A stretch of 64,000 nucleotides of DNA from Clostridiales bacterium (GTDB lineage: Bacteria; Bacillota; Clostridia; Christensenellales; CAG-138). The notes beneath the pieces were generated by a model. It worked only from the letters and a program-made list of their open reading frames with translations, had not been told where the DNA came from and ran no database searches. The position numbers were made by a program, and so were the translations under genes. Shown one piece after another: positions 1-6,546 of this stretch. Every line of letters starts with the position of its first letter. Within the stretch, counting starts at the first letter, position 1. The stretch is from positions 4,755 to 68,754 of the forward strand of contig SFNQ01000004.1 in the NCBI GenBank assembly GCA_004554165.1. The letters run 5' to 3'.

Positions 1-277
1 CAATGGGCAGCGTTCCCGCATTGCAGCGGGCATCGCGTGCGCTGCGGCGCAGAAAACCAACCGCATCAGCGGTGCATTTCTATTGCAGAGCGGCAGGGGC
101 CTCGTCTCCGAGGATGTCCTGACCCTGCTCAAAGACCTGTTTTCAAATTCGGACGCGGGACGGATCACCGCTGCGGCCCGCCGCGTTGCGGCCTTCGGCT
201 CCACGTCCGGCACGGATACGCTTACCGGTATCGTGCTTGCAATCATTCATCATAACGGAGGGAAAAACAGTGGTTAA
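1..277 (+). CDS. DUF2877 (AllH/YlbF-type) protein, C-terminal part only
   Basis: The reading frame is open from the window edge to a TAA at 275-277 and gives about 91 residues. The tail contains the glycine/serine-rich stretch FGSTSGTDTLTGI, which matches the conserved C-terminal signature of DUF2877 proteins as I know them. In E. coli the family member AllH (YlbF) works with FdrA and YlbE as oxamate carbamoyltransferase, and those two partners follow directly here. The stop codon overlaps the fdrA GTG start, so translation is probably coupled. The 5' part lies outside the window. The gene order H-F-G differs from the F-G-H order of E. coli. The family call is an inference from a short fragment plus context. 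Confidence 0.72.
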   Translation, partial: NGQRSRIAAGIACAAAQKTNRISGAFLLQSGRGLVSEDVLTLLKDLFSNSDAGRITAAARRVAAFGSTSGTDTLTGIVLAIIHHNGGKNSG

Positions 278-1832
278 GCTGGAAATCAGAAAGAATGCCT
301 ATTTTGATTCCGTTACCCTCATGCTCATCTCCAAGGACCTGAAGAAAATCGACGGCGTGAAGGAAGCGCTCGTCGGCATGGGCACCGATCTCAACGTTGA
401 GATTGCCCATAACATCGGTCTTGCCACCCCGGAGTTTGACGCAAACGTTACGGCCAACGATTTCTTCGTTGCCGTCGAGTGCGACGACGAGGCGGTGTTC
501 GAGGAGGCGCAGAAGAAGGTAGAGGAGCTGCTCAACAAGAAGTCCGAGCAGAAGGAGGCGGCCTACTATCCGCCGACGCTGGAAGGCGCCATCAAGATCG
601 ATCCGGATCTGAACATGGCCGTGATTTCGGTCCCCGGCAAGTTCGCCGCGGACGTGGCCCAGAGCTGCCTTGACAGAGACATCAACGTCATGCTGTTCTC
701 CGACAACGTGACCATCGACGAGGAGAAGGCGCTCAAAGAGTGCGCTTTCGAGAAAGGTCTGCTCGTCATGGGTCCGGACTGCGGAACGGCGATCATCAAT
801 AACGTACCGCTGGCCTTTGCCAACGTGGTTCCCAAGGGCAACATCGGCATGGTCTGCGCGTCCGGAACGGGCACGCAGGAGGTCAGCTCCATCATCGCGC
901 AGCTTGGCGCGGGCGTTTCCCAGGTCATCGGCACCGGCGGCCGCGATCTTAAGAAGGAGATCGGTGGCCTTATGATGAAGCTGGGCCTTGACGCGCTCAT
1001 CAACGACCCCAACACCAAGGTCATCACGCTGGTCTCCAAGCCCCCGGCCAAGGAGATCGCTTCCGAAATTCTCGATATCGCGAAGAATGCGGGCAAGCCC
1101 GTCGTCGTATGCTTCATTGGCGGCGACCGCGCGGAGATCGAGGCCAAGGGCCTCGTTGCGGCGGTTTCCCTGGAGGATGCGGCGCACAAGGCCGTGGCGC
1201 TGCTGCGCGGCGAGCCCGTGAAGGACTTTGTCCAGTTCACCATGGGCGAGGAAAAGGCCGAAGCCATGGCCAGGGAGATTGCAGGAAAGATGGCAAAATC
1301 CCAGAAGTACGTCCGCGGCTTCTATACCGGCGGAACGCTCTGCGACGAGGCCATGAAGCTCATGATCGGCAACCTGGGCCATATCTACTCCAACATCCCG
1401 CTGCATGCGGAGGACCAGCTGGAGAACGCCCGCACCGGCAAGAGCCGTGAGCACACCTTCCTCGATTTCGGCGACGATGAGTTCACCGTCGGCCGTCCGC
1501 ACCCCATGATCGATCCGAGTCTCCGTGCCGAGCGCGTCATCACCGACGGGCAGGATCCCGAAACCGCGGTCATCATGTGCGACTGCGTCATCGGCTACGG
1601 CTCCCACGAAGATCCCGCGGCGGACCTCTCCGACGCGATCCGCACCGCAAAGGCGGAGGCCGAGAAGGCCGGACGCCATCTCTGCTGCGTCTGCGCCGTC
1701 TGCGGCACCGAGGGCGACCCCCAGTGCCTCTCCAGAACGCAGAAAAAGCTGGAGGATGCTGGCGCGGTTGTTCTCCCGTCCAATGCACAGGCGACGCGCT
1801 TTGTGGAGCGCATCCTCGCGAACCTGAACTAA
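270..1832 (+). CDS. fdrA: FdrA-family acyl-CoA-synthetase-like protein (AllF), oxamate carbamoyltransferase subunit
   Basis: This 520-residue protein matches the FdrA family (E. coli FdrA about 555 residues), a relative of succinyl-CoA synthetase. A nucleotide/CoA-binding-like segment GNIGMVCASGTGTQE begins near residue 190, and the conserved segment GRPHPMIDPSLRAER lies near residue 410. I chose the GTG at 270 because GGAGG lies at 257-261 and the protein then begins MVKLEIRKN, as expected; the longer frame upstream has no such support. It overlaps the end of the AllH-like gene and is followed after 13 bases by ylbE. In E. coli FdrA, YlbE and YlbF together convert oxalurate and phosphate to oxamate and carbamoyl phosphate. 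The same role is inferred here. No carbamate kinase is visible in the window. Confidence 0.9.
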   Translation: MVKLEIRKNAYFDSVTLMLISKDLKKIDGVKEALVGMGTDLNVEIAHNIGLATPEFDANVTANDFFVAVECDDEAVFEEAQKKVEELLNKKSEQKEAAYYPPTLEGAIKIDPDLNMAVISVPGKFAADVAQSCLDRDINVMLFSDNVTIDEEKALKECAFEKGLLVMGPDCGTAIINNVPLAFANVVPKGNIGMVCASGTGTQEVSSIIAQLGAGVSQVIGTGGRDLKKEIGGLMMKLGLDALINDPNTKVITLVSKPPAKEIASEILDIAKNAGKPVVVCFIGGDRAEIEAKGLVAAVSLEDAAHKAVALLRGEPVKDFVQFTMGEEKAEAMAREIAGKMAKSQKYVRGFYTGGTLCDEAMKLMIGNLGHIYSNIPLHAEDQLENARTGKSREHTFLDFGDDEFTVGRPHPMIDPSLRAERVITDGQDPETAVIMCDCVIGYGSHEDPAADLSDAIRTAKAEAEKAGRHLCCVCAVCGTEGDPQCLSRTQKKLEDAGAVVLPSNAQATRFVERILANLN

Positions 1833-1845
1833 GGAGGAACGGACA

Positions 1846-3270
1846 ATGAGTAAGCTGAATGAACTGTTCCAAAAAGAGCTGCATGTGGTCAACTTCGGCA
1901 TCGAGTCCTTCTATAAGGACCTGGTCAGCCAGAAGGAGCCGGCCGTCCATGTGGACTGGAAGCCCGTGGCCGGCGGCGACAAGGTTGCCGCAGGGAACCT
2001 CCGCAAGCTCAAGAAGCCCGAGCTTGCCGAGAAGATTGCCGCTGCAAACCAGGAAGCGCTCCGCCGCATCCTCGCTGCGCAGCCCACGCTGATCGGTCTG
2101 GGCATCGCCGGTGAAGTCATCCCCGGCATGACGAAGAAGACCATTCTGCACGCAGGCCCGCCGGTCACCTGGGAGCGCATGAGCGGTCCCCAGAAGGGCG
2201 CAGTCATGGGCGGCCTGATCTATGAAGGCCTTGCCAAAGATCTGGATGAGGCCGAAAAGCTGGCCGCATCCGGCGAGATCAAGTTCGACCCCTGCCACAT
2301 GCACAGCGCGGTGGGCCCCATGGCCGGCGTTGTGACGGCGTCCATGCCGGTGTGGATTCTTGAGAACAAGGCTTTTGGCAACCGCGCGTACTGCACGATC
2401 AACGAGGGCCTTGGCAAGGTGCTCCGCTTTGGCGCCTGCGACGACGAAGTTCTGACCCGCCTGCGCTGGATGGAGAAGGAGCTGTACCCGGTGCTCAAGG
2501 GCGCCATGGAGAAGAAGGGCGAGATCGACCTGAAGGTTGTCATTGCAAAGCTGCTGCAAATGGGCGACGAAGCGCACAACCGCAACGAGGCCGGCACCTC
2601 CCTGCTGATCCGCGAGCTGGTGCCGTCCATCATGGAGCTGGATATTCCGGAGGAGAAGAAGATTGCCGCGTACAACTTCATCAACGGCAACAACCACACC
2701 TTCCTGAACCTCTCCATGCCGGCCTGCAAGTGCACCATGGATCCGATCTTCGACATCCCGTACTGCACGGTGGTCGCGACCATGTGCCGCAACGGCACGG
2801 ACTTCGGCATCCGCATCGCGGGCCTTGGTCCGGACAAGTGGTTCACCGGCCCGGCCGAGATGGTCAAGGGCCTGTACTTCCCGGGCTTTGACGAGAGCGA
2901 CGCAGCGCCCGACCTGGGCGACTCCTGCATCACGGAGACGGCGGGCATCGGCGGCTTCTGCATGGCGGCTGCGCCTGCAATCGTTCAGTTTGTCGGCGGC
3001 CAGGTCAGCGACGCCATCAACTACTCCACCCAGATGTACGAGATCACCGTGGGCGAGGGTCAGGCATACAAAATCCCGTCCCTCAACTTCCGCGGCAGCG
3101 CCACCGGCATCGACCTGCTCAAGGTCATCGAAACCGGCATCCGCCCGATCATCAACACGGGTATCGCCCACAAGAACCCCGGCGTCGGCCAGGTTGGCGC
3201 GGGCATCGTAAACCCGCCGGAGGAGTGCTTCAAGAAGGCGCTGGCGGCCTGCGCGGAAGCCTGGGCCTGA
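1846..3270 (+). CDS. ylbE: DUF1116 protein YlbE/AllG, oxamate carbamoyltransferase subunit
   Basis: The 474-residue product matches DUF1116 (YlbE, about 420 residues in E. coli). Recognisable conserved segments are GIAGEVIPGM near residue 86, the cysteine-rich MPACKCTMDPIF near residue 290, GTDFGIRIAGLG near residue 315 and a glycine-rich C-terminus ending in NPPEECFKKAL. The ATG at 1846 follows an AAGGAGG that overlaps the fdrA stop codon, so the two are cotranscribed and probably made in equal amounts. Function as the second oxamate carbamoyltransferase component is known for the E. coli family member and inferred here from the conserved trio. The downstream 171 bases before the cyclase gene are GC-rich and show no gene. 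Confidence 0.9.
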   Translation: MSKLNELFQKELHVVNFGIESFYKDLVSQKEPAVHVDWKPVAGGDKVAAGNLRKLKKPELAEKIAAANQEALRRILAAQPTLIGLGIAGEVIPGMTKKTILHAGPPVTWERMSGPQKGAVMGGLIYEGLAKDLDEAEKLAASGEIKFDPCHMHSAVGPMAGVVTASMPVWILENKAFGNRAYCTINEGLGKVLRFGACDDEVLTRLRWMEKELYPVLKGAMEKKGEIDLKVVIAKLLQMGDEAHNRNEAGTSLLIRELVPSIMELDIPEEKKIAAYNFINGNNHTFLNLSMPACKCTMDPIFDIPYCTVVATMCRNGTDFGIRIAGLGPDKWFTGPAEMVKGLYFPGFDESDAAPDLGDSCITETAGIGGFCMAAAPAIVQFVGGQVSDAINYSTQMYEITVGEGQAYKIPSLNFRGSATGIDLLKVIETGIRPIINTGIAHKNPGVGQVGAGIVNPPEECFKKALAACAEAWA

Positions 3271-3441
3271 GGCGGAGAGATTCCGGCGGGACGGCGCGCC
3301 AGGGCGCGGCGGCTGAACCGGAATCCAGGAGAACGCGGGGCGTCTGCCCCGGTCCAAAGGGTATACGGCGCGCCGGAGGCAGCGCATGCAGCCGGCGCAC
3401 CCGATAATAACCACACACTACCAAACAAGGAGGTTACACTC

Positions 3442-4251
3442 ATGAGCAAATGGTCCGACATCAAAATGTATGATCTCTCGATCCCGATTGGCATTAACAC
3501 GCCCCCGTGGCCCACGTATGAGCCGCTTCAGATGAAGTTCTTCAAGCGCCTCGCGCCCAACGGCGCCAACGGCCAGCTGATGACCCACAGCAACCACGTC
3601 GGCACCCACCTGGACGGCCCCCTGCACTTTGACACCGCAGGCCGCGACATGGCGTCTCTGGAGCTGACCAAGCTCTGCCATCCCGGCGTCATCGTAGACC
3701 TGTCCGATGAGTTCGGCGAGGACGACTTCGGCATCTACACCGCTAAGGATATTGAAAAGCGCGTGGAAGTCAAGAAGGGCGACATCCTCATCATCAACAC
3801 CGGCTATCACAAGTATGGCTGGGATGTCCCGGGCACCGCGGATGAGAAGCGCTACATGCTCCGCCACCCCGGCCCGTCGCTGGACTTTGTCAAGTGGGTC
3901 CGCGAGAAGGAAATCCGCTGGATCGGCGTCGACTGCGGCAGCGCAGACCACCCGATGAACACCAAGATCCGTGACTGGGAGCCCATGGAGGCCGCCAAGT
4001 GCGACAAGAAGTTCCAGGAGCGCTACGGCAAGACCCTGAATGAGATCTATCCGTGGCCGGATCACTATCAGGCCATGCACATCGAGCTCTTCTGCCAGCC
4101 CTACGAGGCGATTCACGCCGAGTGCCTGGGCGGCCAGATCGATGAGCTGTCCAACAAGCGCGTTGTCATCGGCTGCTTCCCCTGGAAGCTGGTCGAGGGC
4201 GAGAGCTGCATCTCCCGTATCGTAGCCTTCGACGGCTTCGAGGATGTCTGA
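3442..4251 (+). CDS. Cyclase-family metal-dependent hydrolase (isatin hydrolase / kynurenine formamidase fold)
   Basis: This 269-residue protein belongs to the cyclase family (PF04199), whose members are Mn- or Zn-dependent amide hydrolases such as isatin hydrolase and bacterial kynurenine formamidase. The diagnostic metal motif HxGTHxDxPxHF is present at about residues 52-63, and further likely ligand regions are SADHP near residue 171 and HAECLGG near residue 223. The start is well supported by AAGGAGG twelve bases upstream. It is the last gene before a strong terminator and follows the FdrA-YlbE pair, so it probably acts in the same pathway. One candidate reaction is opening of a cyclic imide or ureide ring upstream of oxalurate; that is inference only. 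An arylformamidase role is less likely because no tryptophan catabolic gene is adjacent. Confidence 0.82.
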   Translation: MSKWSDIKMYDLSIPIGINTPPWPTYEPLQMKFFKRLAPNGANGQLMTHSNHVGTHLDGPLHFDTAGRDMASLELTKLCHPGVIVDLSDEFGEDDFGIYTAKDIEKRVEVKKGDILIINTGYHKYGWDVPGTADEKRYMLRHPGPSLDFVKWVREKEIRWIGVDCGSADHPMNTKIRDWEPMEAAKCDKKFQERYGKTLNEIYPWPDHYQAMHIELFCQPYEAIHAECLGGQIDELSNKRVVIGCFPWKLVEGESCISRIVAFDGFEDV

Positions 4252-4264
4252 TTGACCTGAGTTC

Positions 4265-4297
4265 GGTGCAGACGGCTTTGCCGTCTGCACCATTTTT
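4265..4297 (+). terminator. Rho-independent terminator after the fdrA operon
   Basis: GGTGCAGACGGC pairs perfectly with GCCGTCTGCACC across a TTT loop, and the hairpin is followed by ATTTTT. It lies 13 bases after the cyclase stop codon and ends the operon. Confidence 0.93.
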
Positions 4298-4414
4298 ATG
4301 CGCTCCGCAGGCAGCGGGCCGCGCCTGCTGTCTGCATCCGGCAGGATAGCGCGAGGGCCTGCGCCGCCGGGCGTTCGCCTATCGATAGAATAACCAAACA
4401 ATCCGTTTGGCCCA

Positions 4415-4443
4415 TTGAAAAAAATTTCATAGGGCGTTATAAT
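4415..4443 (+). promoter_or_regulatory. Sigma-70-type promoter upstream of the unknown gene at 4582
   Basis: TTGAAA at 4415-4420 and TATAAT at 4438-4443 are separated by 17 bases, in an AT-rich patch that stands out from the GC-rich surroundings. Confidence 0.8.
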
Positions 4444-4581
4444 AAAAAACACACAGACACAACCCTTAGAAACACGGAAAACTGAATTTTCTCGAAGCTT
4501 CGGGAATAAGGAATCCAGACGGTTTTACAAAGACCGGGTTCCGGTGTCCCGAAAATTCTGAACAGGAACCGGAGACCAAGT
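4444..4581 (+). promoter_or_regulatory. About 130-nt 5' leader with a hairpin beside the ribosome binding site
   Basis: The leader between the promoter and the ATG at 4582 contains a CGAAGCTTCG palindrome near 4493 and the complementary segments GGTTCC (4537-4542) and GGAACC (4565-4570), which would form a stem directly next to the GGAG ribosome binding site at 4571-4574. I do not recognise a known riboswitch class. Regulatory function is conjecture. Confidence 0.3.
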
Positions 4582-5127
4582 ATGGAACATTGGATCGGAG
4601 CCTTAGCCGTTGCCATTGTCGCAGCGCTGCTCATCCTTACTTCGCAACTGCGGCACAAGAGAATTTATCCCTATCTGGACGCTTTCGCTCAGGCCTACTG
4701 CGAGGCCGCGGATCATGTGCTGCATGGCCGCGTCATTACGGACACGCCGGCGGTTGAGCGGCTGGACGGGGGCGGCGTGGCCCTGCTTCCGGCCGAAGCA
4801 CAGCCGGAGGCGGTTCGCAGCCTGCTTGAGCAGGGAATTGACGACTATGTGATGCAGCGCCTGCGTACGATGTACGAGATGCGGGCAAAGGCGCAGGAAC
4901 ACCTGACCGGCATCAACTATGTCGGAAAAAAGATCAACGGCGTACTCAACCGCTGCTACGATCTTGCAAACCTCTCGTTTTCCATTATTAACGACCCGAC
5001 GGTCGCCCGGCGGGAGGAGCATTTGGACGAATTCCGGTTTTTTTTAACGAAGCAGCGGTTTTTAAGAACCACCACGCTGGCCTCCGTCGTTTCGGAGGAA
5101 TGCAGAAAAAAACTCGCGGCGCAGTGA
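4582..5127 (+). CDS. Hypothetical membrane-anchored protein
   Basis: The 181-residue product is not recognised. Residues about 4-22 form one hydrophobic segment (WIGALAVAIVAALLILTSQL), and the rest is soluble with several helical, charged stretches, so a single-pass anchored protein with a cytoplasmic or external domain is plausible. It has its own strong promoter and leader, and starts at ATG 4582 with GGAG nine bases before. It sits between the fdrA operon and the molybdenum hydroxylase genes, with 81 bases to the next start and no terminator between, so it may be the first gene of the hydroxylase operon. A role in that pathway is only suggested by position. Confidence 0.7.
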   Translation: MEHWIGALAVAIVAALLILTSQLRHKRIYPYLDAFAQAYCEAADHVLHGRVITDTPAVERLDGGGVALLPAEAQPEAVRSLLEQGIDDYVMQRLRTMYEMRAKAQEHLTGINYVGKKINGVLNRCYDLANLSFSIINDPTVARREEHLDEFRFFLTKQRFLRTTTLASVVSEECRKKLAAQ

Positions 5128-5208
5128 AAGTGCGGTTTCAATGCGCGGCGTTTTCCCCCAATTGGATACGGGGGTATTGGCTAACACAATTTCACAGGAG
5201 GGTTGCAA

Positions 5209-6042
5209 ATGAGAGAGTTTGAGTTTCTACAACCAAAGTCGATCGACGAAGCAATCGCCATGCGCGTTGAACATGGCGAGCGCCTTGTCGTGTTCAATGG
5301 CGGTACGGATATCGTCATACAGCTTCGCGACCGGCTGATCGCACCGGACTATGTCATGGATATCAAGAAGATTCCCGGTCTTCGCGATATCACCTTTACC
5401 GAGAAGGACGGTCTGCACATCGGCGCCTGCGCGACCATGAACGAGATCGGCACAAACGAGGCTGTCAAAGCCCACTATCCCTATCTGGCCGAGGCCGCGC
5501 TGTCCGTTGGCAGCAAGCAGGTCAGAAACCGCGCTACCAGCGTTGGCAACATCGTCAACGCCTCGCCGCTGTGCGATACGGGTACGCCGCTGTATGCTGC
5601 GGACGCCCTGCTTTGCATTGAGGGCAAGGGGGGCAGGCGCGAGGTGCCCGTTCGCGAGTTCATCACCTTTGTGCGCCGCACAGTGCTGCAAAAGGATGAG
5701 ATTGTGACCGGTATCCGGGTTCCCTATGATAAGAACCTCAGGGGAATCTTTACCAAGGTCGCCCGCCGCAGGGAGGTCGATCTTTCCACCATCTGCGCCA
5801 CGGTGGCCCGCTCCGGCGGGGAGTGGAAGCTGGCGTTCGGCGCGGTTGCGCCCACGCCCGTCCGCATGCCGAAAACCGAGGCGCTGCTCAAAGACCGTGC
5901 CATCACCGAGGCGCTCATCGACGAGGCGGCAAAGCTGGCCCGCACCGAGGTTTCCCCCATTGACGACGTCCGCGCATCCAAGGAATACCGCCTTGACGTG
6001 GTGGAGGTCATCGTCAGAAGATGCCTGAAGGAACTGGCGTAA
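5209..6042 (+). CDS. xdhB: Molybdenum hydroxylase FAD-binding subunit (xanthine dehydrogenase type)
   Basis: This 277-residue protein matches the FAD-binding medium subunit of the xanthine dehydrogenase/CO dehydrogenase family. It shows the N-terminal FAD pyrophosphate loop NGGTDIVIQLRD at about residues 30-41 and the second FAD motif RNRATSVGNIVNASP near residue 107, followed by the C-terminal CODH flavoprotein domain. I chose ATG 5209 over the TTG two codons earlier because AGGAGGG at 5196-5202 is then correctly spaced. It passes electrons between the 2Fe-2S subunit and the electron acceptor. It is the first subunit in an FAD, 2Fe-2S, Mo order that differs from the Mo, FAD, 2Fe-2S order of the second set at 53-57 kb. 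Confidence 0.92.
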   Translation: MREFEFLQPKSIDEAIAMRVEHGERLVVFNGGTDIVIQLRDRLIAPDYVMDIKKIPGLRDITFTEKDGLHIGACATMNEIGTNEAVKAHYPYLAEAALSVGSKQVRNRATSVGNIVNASPLCDTGTPLYAADALLCIEGKGGRREVPVREFITFVRRTVLQKDEIVTGIRVPYDKNLRGIFTKVARRREVDLSTICATVARSGGEWKLAFGAVAPTPVRMPKTEALLKDRAITEALIDEAAKLARTEVSPIDDVRASKEYRLDVVEVIVRRCLKELA

Positions 6043-6060
6043 CGGAAGGAGGAAGCGAGA

Positions 6061-6546
6061 ATGAAATACAGAGTGAATTTCTTCCTGAACGAGGAGCCCG
6101 TGGAACTGTATGTGGACGCAAACAAAACCATGCTGAACGTTCTCCGGGATGAACTGTGCTATACCGGCACGAAGGAGGGCTGCGGCGCAGGCGAGTGCGG
6201 CGCATGCACCGTCATCGTGGACGGCAAGCCCATCAATTCCTGCCTTGTGCTTGCCCCGGAAATGGACGGCATGCACATCACAACCGTCGAGGGCCTGGCA
6301 AAGGACGGAGAGCTCTCGCCGATACAGAAGGCCTTTGTGGAGCATGCGGCGCTCCAGTGCGGTTTCTGCACCCCGGGCTTCATCATGTCGGCAACCGCGC
6401 TCTTAATGGAGAATCCACAGCCCACGCGGGATGAGATCAAGCGTGCCATCTCCGGCAATCTCTGCCGCTGCACGGGCTATATCCGCATCATCGAGGCGAT
6501 TGAAGACGTCGCCGCGCAATATCAGAAAGAAGGAGGCGCCAACTAA
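6061..6546 (+). CDS. xdhC: Molybdenum hydroxylase 2Fe-2S subunit
   Basis: The 161-residue protein has the two expected domains. The N-terminal plant-type ferredoxin carries GCGAGECGACTV and a fourth cysteine in NSCLV (residues about 40-62). The C-terminal [2Fe-2S]-binding domain carries CGFCTPGF and CRCTGY (residues about 101-140). It relays electrons from the molybdenum site to FAD. It begins 18 bases after the FAD subunit behind GGAGGAAGC, and its TAA overlaps the ATG of the large subunit (TAATG), so translation is coupled. Confidence 0.95.
   Translation: MKYRVNFFLNEEPVELYVDANKTMLNVLRDELCYTGTKEGCGAGECGACTVIVDGKPINSCLVLAPEMDGMHITTVEGLAKDGELSPIQKAFVEHAALQCGFCTPGFIMSATALLMENPQPTRDEIKRAISGNLCRCTGYIRIIEAIEDVAAQYQKEGGAN

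Noticed and set aside
243..1901. Long open frame on the minus strand opposite fdrA (and a similar one at 1588-3414)
   Set aside because: The composition mirrors the codon use of the plus-strand gene, there is no ribosome site or family match, and the plus-strand genes are certain.
4444..4581. Molybdenum-cofactor (MOCO) riboswitch before the hydroxylase genes
   Set aside because: I do not see the conserved MOCO motif; the pairing found is only a short stem by the ribosome site.
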